A DNA stretch of 64,000 nt, taken from positions 937,631 through 1,001,630 of the forward strand of contig NZ_PPED02000002.1 of assembly GCF_002899825.2 (NCBI RefSeq). Direction: 5' to 3'. The notes beneath the pieces were generated by a model, which was not told the DNA's origin, did not search any database, and was given only the letters and a program-made list of their open reading frames with translations. Position 1 is the first letter of the stretch. Every line of letters begins with the position of its first letter. Of the stretch, positions 54,720-64,000 are shown one piece after another. Source of the DNA: Chryseobacterium phosphatilyticum (GTDB taxonomy: Bacteria; Bacteroidota; Bacteroidia; Flavobacteriales; Weeksellaceae). Made by a program: the position numbers and the translations under genes.

Positions 54720-57425
54720 TTATTTAATAATAACCTTTTTAGCAATTTTTTTGGTTCCTGTATTGAATACCATGATATAGTTTCCTTTTGCAAACTGGGT
54801 AAGGTCTATTCGGGTGTCGTTGGTAATGCCTGTTTGGCTATGAACTAATCTGCCTGCAATATCAAAAATCTGAACTTCTGTATTCGTATTCTTCTTCATA
54901 AGAACATTAAACTTTCCGTTAGAAGGGTTAGGATAGATCTGGAATTCATCTTTTTCCGATAAAAGATCTTTTACCCCAAGAGTAGAAATTGCTTCTCTGG
55001 TACAAAGTTCAATAGCAGCTGCATTTACGGTTCCTGAAGCGGTAGAGTTAGTAACGGTATCAATAGCTTTTATGATCCAGTTTCCATTAGGATTTTGACC
55101 ATAATATTTACTTAAATCAAGTCTGACAGGTTCTATTCTAACAGGAGGGTTCGAATTAAGATTATTGCAATTTATTGCAGAAGACTCTCCTTCCTGATCA
55201 AATGCTGCTTTAAGAATATTTTTTCCAGGGCAATTCGAATACCAGAATATTTGATTTTGAGTATCATTTGGTGATCTTAGAGTTAACGCAAGATTTTTTA
55301 GGTCGGTGTAAGAAATATCCACAGGAATATTGATATCTTCAATAACAGTTGTGTTTGGAATATTAATATTCATCGTTGCCGGTGCATTGGGGGCAATAGC
55401 AAATGTTCCATTGGCGGGATATTGAGTACAATTCATTGTAATATTGTAGTTTATTGCAAATGCCGGACTTGCCGCATAATATACATTCCCTACAGATTCT
55501 ACTATAATATATGCTTTTTGTGAAGGTGTAGAAGGAATCGTAATCGTTTCTTCCCCATCGTTGGGTGTATTGGAGATAAGCTGATTAAATGTAGTTCCTC
55601 CATCTGTTGATATTAAGATGTTTACCGACTGTGTATTAACAGGAGGTGCATTGGTTCCTGCAACATCCCATTTTAGAAGATGGGAAGATCCTGAAGGATA
55701 ATTTTGGTTTAATGAAACTGATGTAATTTTGAATGGCCCGGTGTTCCCATTTATACTTACTATTGCTTCATCAGTTGCTGTTTGCCCGCCATCGGTGGCA
55801 TTATCTCTTACCAGACTTATAAATTTCATATTTCGGGCAACATTTGAAATCATGTTCCATGTACTGTATAAACTCCCATCAAGAACTTCTTTAAGTGGTG
55901 GGAAGTATCTTGTAGGACTTGAAACAGGTGGGTACACTCTAAAGTTTGGAGTAGTGGTTGAAGTTCGATCCGGGAATGAATAACTTCCACTTAAGACAAA
56001 TGCAGGATTGGGAGGAGAAATGTCAGCTTCTTCCCATGAATATGTAAGACTGTTATTATCCGGATCAGTTGCAATAGCGGTCAGTTTAAAAGCAGTTCCT
56101 TTAGGTATTGTGTAATCCTCCCCTGCATTGACTGTTGGGGGATTATTAGACATATCAACAATGGTAGCACAACTTGTTGTTTTAATATAATTATTGATTT
56201 GGCTGATACTATAGTGTAAAAACTGATCACTATGTTTATCTGCTACATCATAAGTCCCCGTGACACCTGGATATCCCATAATTGTGGTGCCACTACCAGG
56301 CTCTCTGTTAGCACCGGTTTCAGGTGAGCTGATGAAAATAAAATCTACATTTTCCGGCCTGGAAAATGAATGATTAGCTCCAAACAGATGGCCCATTTCA
56401 TGCGCAACAATCATGGCATATACAAAGCCACTGGGAGTGGGGGTGAGTCCTACCGCGCCGGCATAGGCTGCTCCTCCTTTACATACTCCACCAATAGCTG
56501 AAGCCTTGCCACCACCTGTATTTTGATTCGAAAATAACATTCCCAGGTCATAATTACCGCTTCCAATAGTGTTGTCAAGAGTTGTTTTGATTTCCTGATC
56601 TAATGTTTGTGCCGCTGTATATGTTGAATATGGATCTGTATTTTTATCCAGGTAAATAATCAGATCATTATTGGCTACCAGATTCATATGGATAGAAAGA
56701 TCTCTTTCATAGACCGGATTAATATAGCTCATCAGATTATTAACTGCTGAGATTGAATTAGCAAGAGTTCCACCATGATATTCACTAAACTCCCCATCAG
56801 TTGATGCGGCCAGTCTATAGGTTCTGAATTTCTTATCATTGGTATTATCAGTAGGAAATACCTTTGATGTATTATCATTTTTTTTTTCCTGAGTATGACA
56901 TTCAAATGTGCTGATTGTTGATAATGTTTCAGGGTCGGCCGGACTTACCAGATAGATTGAAGCATCTTTAGTGGCGGGTTCAATAACGGCAGGTTTTTGA
57001 TCTGTATTGAATATGATTATATTTACTTCTTTTGATGAAAGTCCAAAGCTGACTCTTTTGCCTGGATCCTTTACAGACAATCCTCTGTATGATTTAATAT
57101 CCGGAAACTTTGCCGCCAGTTCAGGAGCCATATTGGAGGTCTCATAAATGGCATATTTTTCGAATTTTCCGTCCAGACCGGGAATATCTAAAGTTACAGT
57201 AGATTGGGTGGCCATTCCGGTTTTAGATACAGGGGCTGTTTGTAGTGCAGATTTCAATTGATTGATATCCAGAGTATAAGCATTAGAATAATCAGCTCCG
57301 ATATTTCTTTTGGATTCAACTAAATTTCTTTCATTGATTTTCGTTTTTTTCCAGAAATTCTGCCCATACAGACTGTGGCTTCCTATGGCAGCTATTGCCC
57401 AGAATAGATAGATTTTTTTTTTCAT
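54720..57425 (-). CDS. Secreted reprolysin-like metalloprotease with P domain and T9SS sorting tail
   Basis: A 901-residue exported protease. A signal peptide (1-21) and a propeptide of about 190 residues precede the metzincin domain with HEMGHLFGANHSF near residue 342 and a TTIMGYPG Met-turn. A PKD/cadherin-like repeat follows (NAGEDYTIPKG, about 435-540), then a linker domain, a proprotein-convertase P domain (about 665-810), and the type A T9SS tail beginning FQIYPNPSNGKFNV. The tail directs export by the type IX system to the surface or medium. It is not in an operon. Confidence 0.93.
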   Translation of the reverse strand: MKKKIYLFWAIAAIGSHSLYGQNFWKKTKINERNLVESKRNIGADYSNAYTLDINQLKSALQTAPVSKTGMATQSTVTLDIPGLDGKFEKYAIYETSNMAPELAAKFPDIKSYRGLSVKDPGKRVSFGLSSKEVNIIIFNTDQKPAVIEPATKDASIYLVSPADPETLSTISTFECHTQEKKNDNTSKVFPTDNTNDKKFRTYRLAASTDGEFSEYHGGTLANSISAVNNLMSYINPVYERDLSIHMNLVANNDLIIYLDKNTDPYSTYTAAQTLDQEIKTTLDNTIGSGNYDLGMLFSNQNTGGGKASAIGGVCKGGAAYAGAVGLTPTPSGFVYAMIVAHEMGHLFGANHSFSRPENVDFIFISSPETGANREPGSGTTIMGYPGVTGTYDVADKHSDQFLHYSISQINNYIKTTSCATIVDMSNNPPTVNAGEDYTIPKGTAFKLTAIATDPDNNSLTYSWEEADISPPNPAFVLSGSYSFPDRTSTTTPNFRVYPPVSSPTRYFPPLKEVLDGSLYSTWNMISNVARNMKFISLVRDNATDGGQTATDEAIVSINGNTGPFKITSVSLNQNYPSGSSHLLKWDVAGTNAPPVNTQSVNILISTDGGTTFNQLISNTPNDGEETITIPSTPSQKAYIIVESVGNVYYAASPAFAINYNITMNCTQYPANGTFAIAPNAPATMNINIPNTTVIEDINIPVDISYTDLKNLALTLRSPNDTQNQIFWYSNCPGKNILKAAFDQEGESSAINCNNLNSNPPVRIEPVRLDLSKYYGQNPNGNWIIKAIDTVTNSTASGTVNAAAIELCTREAISTLGVKDLLSEKDEFQIYPNPSNGKFNVLMKKNTNTEVQIFDIAGRLVHSQTGITNDTRIDLTQFAKGNYIMVFNTGTKKIAKKVIIK

Positions 57426-57639
57426 GTTTTTATTTTTTTAATTGATTTGTTATTAATATGATAATAACTTCGTTAAAAGTATAAATTTATATCATACGTT
57501 ATGGAAATATTTTTTTATGTTAAGTTATTGGTTTTCAGATTGTTGTTTGTGTTTTTTTGAAATAATGAATTAATATTAAAAAAATAACTATTTAAGAGTA
57601 TTTTTAATTAAAAAAATATTCTTATTTAAAGTATTTGCA

Positions 57640-57674
57640 TAAAAAATGAGTAATTCAAAAAAGAGCTACTCATT
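57640..57674 (-). terminator. Terminator after the YpdA-like gene
   Basis: On the minus strand an 8-bp stem (57667-57674 with 57645-57652) is followed by a T run. Confidence 0.65.
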
Positions 57675-57701
57675 GTTTTTTATAAAAAAAATTGGCCTTG
57701 C

Positions 57702-58688
57702 TTATGCCCGGGTCTTAAGATGTTTGTTATGAGAAAGAATATTATGGATAATCATATGGGCATGAGTTCGTGAATTTTCAATAAACCACAGGTGTGTATC
57801 TTTACCACCACATACGACACCTGCCAGATACAAGTTCGGAACATTGGTTTCCATGGTTTCCATATTGTAAGAAGGATTGAGGCAATTACCGTTCAATTCT
57901 ATTCCGGAGTTTTTCAGGAAATCAAAATCAGGAAGATAACCGGTCATCGCCAATACGAAATCATTTTCAATTTCATGGATATGCTTGTTTTCATCTTTAA
58001 ATACAACAGAGTTTTCTTTAATTTCAATGATTTCAGCATTAAAATGAGCTTTTATACTTCCTTCAGTAATTCTGTTTTCAATATCTGGTTTTACCCAATA
58101 TTTTACATTTTTTGAAATTTCAGAATGACGGATAATCATAGTGACTTCTGCTCCTTTTCTATAGGTTTCCAGAGCTGCATCTACTGCAGAATTACTTGAT
58201 CCAACCACCACTACTTTTTGTCTGGTATAAGGATAAGGTTCTGTATAATAATGTTTTACTTTTGGGAGATTTTCCCCCGGAATATTCATCTGATTTGGAA
58301 TATCATAGAAACCTGTAGCGATGACTACATTTTTGGCTGTGTATTTAGCCTTTGTAGTCTCAATTTCAAAAAAGGTATTATTTTTCGATACATTCATAAC
58401 TTTTTCATAAAGATGAATGTTCATTTCTTTTTGTCGGGCAATACCCTGGTAGTATTCCAGAGCTTCCTGCCTTCCTGGTTTCGGAGCTGTAGAAATGAAA
58501 GGAATTCCGTCAATCTCCAATTTTTCAGCAGTGGAAAAGAACCGCATATATAATGGATAATTGTATAATGAATTGACAATAGTCCCTTTTTCTATGATAA
58601 GATAATTTAGATTGTTTTTTTCGGCTTCGATGGCACAGTTTAAACCGATCGGGCCGGCACCTATAATAAGAATATCCAAAATTTCCAT
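57702..58688 (-). CDS. ypdA: YpdA/Bdr-type bacillithiol disulfide reductase
   Basis: A 328-residue FAD- and NADPH-dependent oxidoreductase. The FAD Rossmann motif is IGAGPIGLNCAIEA at the N-terminus, and the NADPH motif is VVGSSNSAVDAAL near residue 166. The C-terminal YLAGVVCGG closes the flavin site. The canonical CxxC of thioredoxin reductase is missing, which separates YpdA from TrxB. In bacillithiol-making bacteria it reduces bacillithiol disulfide. No bacillithiol synthesis gene is in the window, so the substrate rests on family knowledge. Confidence 0.85.
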   Translation of the reverse strand: MEILDILIIGAGPIGLNCAIEAEKNNLNYLIIEKGTIVNSLYNYPLYMRFFSTAEKLEIDGIPFISTAPKPGRQEALEYYQGIARQKEMNIHLYEKVMNVSKNNTFFEIETTKAKYTAKNVVIATGFYDIPNQMNIPGENLPKVKHYYTEPYPYTRQKVVVVGSSNSAVDAALETYRKGAEVTMIIRHSEISKNVKYWVKPDIENRITEGSIKAHFNAEIIEIKENSVVFKDENKHIHEIENDFVLAMTGYLPDFDFLKNSGIELNGNCLNPSYNMETMETNVPNLYLAGVVCGGKDTHLWFIENSRTHAHMIIHNILSHNKHLKTRA

Positions 58689-58890
58689 AGAACAAATGTA
58701 CGATGTAATTTAGTGATTATATTCATGTTTTTAAGTGAAAATTTCTATACAAATAAGCCTTTTCTCTGCGTGGAATTTGCATACCCGGAAAATTTTTGTA
58801 ATTCTATTCCCAGACCGACAGCTCTTTTCACTCTGTGAAGGCTCTGGCATCAGATTTGGTGTTTTTCTACCTATCACAAAATCAAGAATA

Positions 58891-59532
58891 ATGAAAAAAC
58901 TACTTATCTCAATGGTTATTTTAAGCTTATTTGTAGCTTGCAAGAAGAATGGAAATAAACCCGATCTTCAACCTAATGATTCTACAACACAGGTAAAGAA
59001 TGATAGCATCAATACCAATCAACCCAAAGAGCATAAAGACGAATCTTTAAAGAAAATAAACGATGAGGTTTTACAGGTATTGAAAAACAGAGACTATAGA
59101 ACTTTTGCCACCTTTATTCATCCTCAGAAAGGGATTCGTTTTTCAATGTATGCTTTTGTAGATATAAAAGGAGATAAACATTTCTCAAAAGCTGATTTTG
59201 AAAAATATGAACCCACTAAAACTATATTTACCTGGGGAGCACAGGACGGATCAGGAGATGAATACAAAGCAACGATCAACGATTATCTTGGAAAATGGGT
59301 TTTCTCAAAAGATTTTACGAAAGGACAATATTCACTAAATAATTTTATAGGGGGTGGAAACTCTCTGAATAATTTAAAAGAAACCTATCCTCAGGCTGAT
59401 TTTACGGAAAACTATATAAAAGGTACTGAGAAATATGGTGAAATGGATTGGAAAACTATTCGGCTGGTCTTTGAAGATTTTCAGGGAAGATATTACCTGA
59501 TCGCCGTTGTGAATGATCAATGGACCATTTAA
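58891..59532 (+). CDS. Lipoprotein of unknown function
   Basis: A 213-residue lipoprotein (lipobox FVAC, Cys17) with a polar, Asn/Asp/Thr-rich linker to residue 60. A compact domain follows with FATFIHPQKGIRFSMYAFVD and FTWGAQDGSGDEY, read in parts. The domain has the look of a small alpha/beta fold seen in many uncharacterised Bacteroidota lipoproteins. ATG 58891 begins the signal peptide; the open frame upstream to 58735 lacks export features. It stands alone and ends in a strong terminator. Confidence 0.8.
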   Translation: MKKLLISMVILSLFVACKKNGNKPDLQPNDSTTQVKNDSINTNQPKEHKDESLKKINDEVLQVLKNRDYRTFATFIHPQKGIRFSMYAFVDIKGDKHFSKADFEKYEPTKTIFTWGAQDGSGDEYKATINDYLGKWVFSKDFTKGQYSLNNFIGGGNSLNNLKETYPQADFTENYIKGTEKYGEMDWKTIRLVFEDFQGRYYLIAVVNDQWTI

Positions 59533-59585
59533 AAAACTACAAGCTTACCATTGAAGGTTGAAAAATAAGGATTGGAAACTTACCA

Positions 59586-59640
59586 TAATAAAAAAGCGGA
59601 AGAGAGTAGTGGTTTACTTCAGTCTTCCGCTTTTTTATTA
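59586..59640. terminator. Bidirectional terminator with an 18-bp stem
   Basis: A perfect 18-bp stem (59586-59603 with 59623-59640) and a 19-base loop lie between the convergent lipoprotein and glycosyltransferase genes; the last three bases overlap the glycosyltransferase stop codon. Confidence 0.88.
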
Positions 59641-60936
59641 TAAAATTCCTGTTAATTGCTTGGTCAGGTTTCTTCTTGAAAATTGTTCTATACTTTGACT
59701 ATTTTCATGAAGATTTCCGCTTTTCCAAAGATCAAATTTTTCTAAAATAAATCTTTTTACCGTTTCAGTATCATCATAACTGAAATGTTTTCCGGCCTGG
59801 GTTTCTTCCAGAATTTTTGAAACATCAGCCCCGGAAGGGCCAAAAGAAAGAATTTGCTTTCCTGAAGCCAGATATTCAAAGATCTTTCCCGGAATGATAC
59901 CTTTTGAAGAATCATTTGGGAAATTGGTAATAAGCAATATATCTGAATGTTGCATTTCTTCAACCGCTTTGCCATGTGAAAGATAACCGAGGTTCAGAAT
60001 ATGGTTTTTTAAACCTGAATTTTCAATGGAATATAAAATCTTATCATCAATTCTTCCTACCAACTTTAGACTGAAATGGTGTGCAAATTCTGAATTTTCT
60101 TTTACCAGCTCATCCAGAATTTTCCAAAGGGTTTCAGGGTTTCTGAGCTGTTCTAGAACACCAATATAGCTTAATGTAAAAGTTTTATTTTGTTGCTGAT
60201 CTTTTGAAGTCTCGTTTTGTTGAGTTGAATCACTCTGATCAAATCCATTCGTGATACATACCGCATTGGCTCCCGCTTTACGAAAGTTTTCTGCATCTGT
60301 ATAGCTTGTTGCTAAGGTGATATCTGCATTTTTAAAAACTGCACTTTCCAGCTCACGGTGTTTGGCATCCGAACTTTGTGTTAACTTCAGATGTTTGTAG
60401 TAAGAAATTTCTGTCCATGGATCACGGAAATCGGCAATCCACTTCAGGTTGGGAAATTTCTTTTTCAGACCAAGCCCTATCAGATGTAAAGAATGGGGTG
60501 GGCCGGAAGTGACTACTGCATCTATTTTATTTTCTTTTAAGTACTGTTCTAAAAAACGGATGGAAGGCTTTACCCAAAAAACTCTGGCATCAGGTATAAA
60601 GAAATTTCCCCTTACCCAGATTGATAATTTGGATTTCCAGCTTTGATTTTTGCCAACGTCAAACTGTCCTGCCTTAAACTTCTTATTGCTTTTATTAAGT
60701 TTTTCTGCCAGTTGATAAGGTTCCCAAATCCTGGTCCTGATGATTTCTATGTCTTCAGGTATATCCTTCATCAGGCTCTCATCCAATAAGGGATAACTCG
60801 GATTTTCCGGAGTATAAATAACAGGCTTCCAACCGAATTCCGGCAGATATTTTGCGAACTTTAGCCATCTTTGAACACCAGGGCCTCCCGCAGGAGGCCA
60901 GTAATAGGTGATAATCAATATTTTCTTTTGTTCCAT
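59638..60936 (-). CDS. Glycosyltransferase family 4 protein
   Basis: A 432-residue GT-B glycosyltransferase. The N-terminal acceptor domain opens ILIITYYWPPAGGPGVQRW, and the C-terminal donor domain has LSYIGVLEQLRNPE and the EX7E-type KGIIPGKIFEYLASGKQIL block (near residue 355). It likely adds a sugar to a surface glycan. ATG 60936 is preferred over an in-frame TTG at 60942. It lies 36 bases after the yfhO-like gene in an operon, which supports a role in cell-surface glycan assembly. Confidence 0.88.
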   Translation of the reverse strand: MEQKKILIITYYWPPAGGPGVQRWLKFAKYLPEFGWKPVIYTPENPSYPLLDESLMKDIPEDIEIIRTRIWEPYQLAEKLNKSNKKFKAGQFDVGKNQSWKSKLSIWVRGNFFIPDARVFWVKPSIRFLEQYLKENKIDAVVTSGPPHSLHLIGLGLKKKFPNLKWIADFRDPWTEISYYKHLKLTQSSDAKHRELESAVFKNADITLATSYTDAENFRKAGANAVCITNGFDQSDSTQQNETSKDQQQNKTFTLSYIGVLEQLRNPETLWKILDELVKENSEFAHHFSLKLVGRIDDKILYSIENSGLKNHILNLGYLSHGKAVEEMQHSDILLITNFPNDSSKGIIPGKIFEYLASGKQILSFGPSGADVSKILEETQAGKHFSYDDTETVKRFILEKFDLWKSGNLHENSQSIEQFSRRNLTKQLTGIL

Positions 60937-60972
60937 TTTCAAAATTATTTGTCATTCAGAATGACATGTCAA

Positions 60973-63513
60973 TCAAGCTTGTGGTTCAATAAGTATTTCT
61001 TTTTTTCTGTTCTTATTCATCCAGAAAATTCCAAAAGCGGCCAGAGCGATGAATAATCCAAAGGAGAGTAAAGAAAGCCATTTTCCTTTTTCAATCACTT
61101 CAGGTTCAAAAACCATTCTGATGTGATGACTTCCTGCAGGAACATGTACTGCACGAAGTAAATAATCTGCTTTGATATAAGGAACTTCTTTTTCATCAAC
61201 CAGGACTTTCCAGCCGTGAGGATAGTAAATTTCAGAAAATACAGCCAGCTGTGGTGTTTTCGACTGAGATTTAAATTCTAATTCATTAGGCTGATATTTC
61301 GTAAGATTGATAAATGCTGTAGAATCTGCCTGAACAGTTTTATTGCTGAAATATGACTTATCTGATGATGCAATAACAGCAGTTTTCTTATTATCAATAG
61401 TTCCGATTGATTTAATTTCCTCGTTAGGAGTTTCTACAAACTTCAGATCACTCACAAACCATGCATTTCCATTTGCTTTTGGATTAGGAACTACCTGTGG
61501 CTGATCAGGACCTCCGAAGACCATGTATTTGGTGTTCAGTAAGTTTAGTATATTCGGTGTTTTTACACTATCAATTGTTGAGATATACTCGTTGAGCAGG
61601 TCATCATATCTTCTTAATTTTACCGCGTGATAGCCACCAATTGAAGATTTAAAATAAGAGGTATTGGTTTCACTTGTTACCCCCAGAGTCTGGTTATAAA
61701 TTCTATAGTGAGTTTTGTCCTTTTCAGCAATAGTTTCCAATGTTTTATTGATATTTACATTGGATAAAATGGAGGCGAGATTCGGATTTGCCTGAACTTT
61801 TTCAGCTAATAAATCTGAGCTTTCCGTTTGGAAAGGATTTTCTGCAAAGATTTTGTCTACGTAGTTTTCGTCATTTAAATAACGCTTGTTGACAGTCCAT
61901 AAGTCGAATAAACTTATTAATCCAATCACGACCAACGCAATGTTTTGGTTGAGTTTTTTCTTTAAACTTAAAAACAATGCAGCAGCTGCAATAGCGACAT
62001 AAATAAATGCTTTGATGGCATCTATTCTGAATAGTTTATACCTTTCTTCTACAAGATAGTCGAGTAGGAAAGGTGGAAAATATGTTTTTTCGCCTTCTGC
62101 GGCAAAACCTAATAAGGATTTTCCAAATACCAAAAGAATGAGAAGCAAACCTAACGTTCCGCCACTCACATAGATCAGAATCTTCTGTTTGTATTCTTCC
62201 GTTAGTTTTTCATCGGTAAAGAACCTGTACAATCCTAAAATAGCAATAAGAGGAAATAATAATTCTACGACTACTAATATGGAAGAAGGAGCCCTGAATT
62301 TATTATAAAACGGAACATAATCAATAAAGAAATCGGATAACGGCATGAAGTTACTTCCCCAGGCCAGTAAAACAGTTAAAATTGAAGCACCCAGAATCCA
62401 GTAACGATATTTTTTCCACGCAAAGAAAAATCCTAATACAGCAAGGAAACATACAATAGCTCCCTGGTAGGCAGGACCTGAAGTTCCGGGTTGGTCGCCC
62501 CAATAGGTCATTCCATTGAAACCTTTAGAGATTCTATCCATCTCAGCTTGTGAACCAACATTTTCCTGAACGAGTTCCTGGACTCTGTTCATCATTTCTT
62601 TTGCTTCCGGTTCCTGGCTACCTCCACCCATTAATCTTGGGATAAATAAGTTTAAGGTTTCCAGTTTTCCATAGCTCCACATCAGCATACTTTCTTTATC
62701 CATTCCGGACTTTCCAGAAGTATGACTGTCATTTGTTAAAATCTGTTTTCCCCGAACTGTTTCCTTTACATATTCAGAATTGGCCATAATTCTTTGTGAA
62801 TTCATTCCAACCCCAATGATACATGAAGCCGCAATAATTCCTGAAGAAATCAGAAAATGTTTCATCGGAGTCTTTTTCTGGATTGCTCTGATGAGCTCAG
62901 AAAGGAATAAAAAGCCTAACGCAATAAATAAATAATAGGTCATCTGAGGGTGATTGGCTGCAATTTGAAGACCCATGAAAAGGGTGGTGACAATGAATCC
63001 CCAGATGTATTGTTTCCGGATATAAACTAATAAAATTCCTGCTAAAAGCGGAGCAAAATATTCAATGGTATTGACTTTACCATTGTGTCCGGCCGCAATA
63101 ATAATATAAAAATAGGTTGATAGTCCGAAAAATGTCGCTCCCAATAAAGCGTATTTCCAGTTTCTCACCACAACCATTCCCAAAAGGAAAAAACCTGCGA
63201 AAAGCAGGAACAGATAATTTACCGGTCTGGGCAGGAAATTTAGATTGCTGTCGATTTTTTTGATGATATCACCCTTAAATTGGCTACCCATCTGATAAGT
63301 CGGCATTCCCCCAAACATGGAATCACTCCAATAGGTTTCATTTCCGGTATTAGCTCTGTAGTCGAGTAGTTCTTTTGCTCCCCCTCTGTACTGTACAATA
63401 TCATGCTGGAAAAGCTGTTTTCCCGTAAATACAGGAGTGGAATATAAAAATGCTAAAACTATAAATACTACTAATGAAATTGCAATATAAATTAAGTTTT
63501 TGTTTTTCGCCAT
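60973..63513 (-). CDS. YfhO-family membrane protein
   Basis: An 846-residue membrane protein with about 12-13 TM helices and two extracytoplasmic regions. The first region after helix 1 holds YRGGAKELLDYR and SDSMFGGMPTYQ, and the long C-terminal region ends in one more TM helix. The HGWKVLVDEKEVPY segment is typical of YfhO. These proteins resemble GT-C glycosyltransferases and take part in glycosylating surface polymers in other bacteria. It lies between a DUF4834 gene and the GT4 gene, in one operon. Confidence 0.87.
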   Translation of the reverse strand: MAKNKNLIYIAISLVVFIVLAFLYSTPVFTGKQLFQHDIVQYRGGAKELLDYRANTGNETYWSDSMFGGMPTYQMGSQFKGDIIKKIDSNLNFLPRPVNYLFLLFAGFFLLGMVVVRNWKYALLGATFFGLSTYFYIIIAAGHNGKVNTIEYFAPLLAGILLVYIRKQYIWGFIVTTLFMGLQIAANHPQMTYYLFIALGFLFLSELIRAIQKKTPMKHFLISSGIIAASCIIGVGMNSQRIMANSEYVKETVRGKQILTNDSHTSGKSGMDKESMLMWSYGKLETLNLFIPRLMGGGSQEPEAKEMMNRVQELVQENVGSQAEMDRISKGFNGMTYWGDQPGTSGPAYQGAIVCFLAVLGFFFAWKKYRYWILGASILTVLLAWGSNFMPLSDFFIDYVPFYNKFRAPSSILVVVELLFPLIAILGLYRFFTDEKLTEEYKQKILIYVSGGTLGLLLILLVFGKSLLGFAAEGEKTYFPPFLLDYLVEERYKLFRIDAIKAFIYVAIAAAALFLSLKKKLNQNIALVVIGLISLFDLWTVNKRYLNDENYVDKIFAENPFQTESSDLLAEKVQANPNLASILSNVNINKTLETIAEKDKTHYRIYNQTLGVTSETNTSYFKSSIGGYHAVKLRRYDDLLNEYISTIDSVKTPNILNLLNTKYMVFGGPDQPQVVPNPKANGNAWFVSDLKFVETPNEEIKSIGTIDNKKTAVIASSDKSYFSNKTVQADSTAFINLTKYQPNELEFKSQSKTPQLAVFSEIYYPHGWKVLVDEKEVPYIKADYLLRAVHVPAGSHHIRMVFEPEVIEKGKWLSLLSFGLFIALAAFGIFWMNKNRKKEILIEPQA

Positions 63514-63543
63514 GCTGGTTATTATCTTTATTTCTTGGAATTT

Positions 63544-63774
63544 TTACCTTTTGTCCTTACTCTCTTTTACCTCTTCATAGTCTACGGTTTCCGCATCCCA
63601 TTTAAGGCCTTGTTTGTTATTCTTATTCGAGTTGTGTATATCTTGCTGTCTGTTATCCTGATTATTGTTGTTGAACCGATAACTGTAAAAGGTTTTAAAA
63701 AATATCCTTTTCAGAATGTTCCATACAAAGAAAATAATAATAGCAGACAGTACTAACTCAAGAATGTACTTCAT
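63544..63774 (-). CDS. DUF4834-type small membrane protein
   Basis: A 76-residue protein with one N-terminal TM helix (about 5-24), a basic patch, then a polar Asn/Gln-rich linker and the conserved end WDAETVDYEEVKE. This matches DUF4834 proteins of flavobacteria, which have no known role. It sits 30 bases upstream of the yfhO-like gene, in the same operon. Confidence 0.78.
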   Translation of the reverse strand: MKYILELVLSAIIIFFVWNILKRIFFKTFYSYRFNNNNQDNRQQDIHNSNKNNKQGLKWDAETVDYEEVKESKDKR

Positions 63775-63790
63775 AACTTTTTTATTTAAA

Positions 63791-63837
63791 GTTCAAAGTT
63801 GAGAGTCTAAAGTGTATTGTAGTTCTCAACTTTGAAC
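63791..63837 (-). terminator. Hairpin after the partial gene at the right edge
   Basis: A perfect 14-bp stem (63791-63804 with 63824-63837) with a 19-base loop lies 12 bases past the stop of the gene at 63850. Only a short T/A stretch follows on the minus strand, so termination is likely but not certain. Confidence 0.55.
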
Positions 63838-63849
63838 ACTTTTATTGAA

Positions 63850-64000
63850 TTATTTAGCGGAAGGATTTACCATTACAGAAGATTTTGAAACACTTTTCAT
63901 AGACTGAGATTGTTTTCCGTCTGAAATCGTTTCGATCTGTGTAGTGATTACGTTGATGTTTTGATTCGTAATCCATCCTGTATTTTCGTCAAACTTAATG
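63850..64000 (-). CDS. Partial CDS, C-terminal 49 residues of a probable secreted protein
   Basis: The frame enters from the right edge and ends at TAA 63850-63852. The visible end has ITTQIETISDGKQSQSM and closes SSVMVNPSAK, a Ser/Thr-rich, beta-strand-like tail. It loosely recalls the end of DUF6263-type flavobacterial proteins, but too little is present to assign a family. It is upstream of the DUF4834 gene on the same strand, with a hairpin in between. Confidence 0.55.
   Translation of the reverse strand, partial: IKFDENTGWITNQNINVITTQIETISDGKQSQSMKSVSKSSVMVNPSAK

Noticed and set aside
1..64000. CRISPR arrays, rRNA operons and insertion sequences.
   Set aside because: No regularly spaced repeats, rRNA sequence, or transposase-like reading frames were found on either strand.

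Overview
The window is a chromosomal stretch from a member of the Bacteroidota, most likely a Chryseobacterium-like flavobacterium (Weeksellaceae). Support comes from the low GC content, SusC/SusD outer-membrane pairs, a type IX secretion sorting tail on a large metalloprotease, many AraC regulators with membrane or TPR front ends, a YpdA-type bacillithiol reductase, GG-leader peptides of the flavobacterial sort, and -7 promoter elements of the Bacteroidetes form TAnnTTTG. The assignment is by family recognition and general look, not by a database search.

Layout. 1-1.6 kb: the tail of a SusC receptor and its SusD lipoprotein. 1.7-5.2 kb: an AraC regulator divergent from an ExaC/AldB-type aldehyde dehydrogenase, a palindromic repeat-like intergenic element, and a DUF779 protein. 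5.2-13.9 kb: housekeeping and envelope genes (dicarboxylate symporter, CbpA/CbpM chaperone pair, CBS-type PLP enzyme, LolC/E-like permease, NamZ-like muramidase, thioredoxin/outer-membrane operon). 14.2-19.7 kb: membrane AraC regulator, two alpha/beta hydrolases (one broken by an in-frame TGA exactly at its nucleophile elbow), and an S41 protease. 20-29.8 kb: a LytS-type sensor kinase and LytTR response regulator that bracket a zinc metalloprotease-SusC-SusD operon, probably a regulated peptide-acquisition locus.

29.8-36.9 kb is the most distinctive region. A TPR-AraC regulator and a small lipoprotein are followed by a compact RiPP (ribosomally made, modified peptide) cassette: a 47-residue GG-leader precursor at 32208-32351, a radical SAM/SPASM maturase, an unrecognised helical companion protein, and a C39-peptidase ABC exporter. 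A second kind of GG-leader peptide is present as two tandem, cysteine-rich paralogues at 46340-46762, with no exporter beside them.

36.9-40.7 kb is a 3.6 kb islet bounded by two identical tRNA-Phe genes in direct repeat. It carries a K+-channel-like protein, a bestrophin, a protein matching the algal LCIB/C carbonic anhydrase family, and a CPBP protease relative. Channel, bestrophin and LCIB-like protein lie in one operon, which suggests a bicarbonate/anion-handling module.

40.7-64 kb returns to core metabolism and envelope functions: an OlsF-like bifunctional acyltransferase with aspartate kinase, fructose-1,6-bisphosphatase with MenC, an EptA-like phosphoethanolamine transferase overlapping a PAP2 phosphatase, GlnRS, an MFS transporter, a secreted reprolysin-like protease, YpdA, and a glycosyltransferase-YfhO-DUF4834 operon that runs off the right end.
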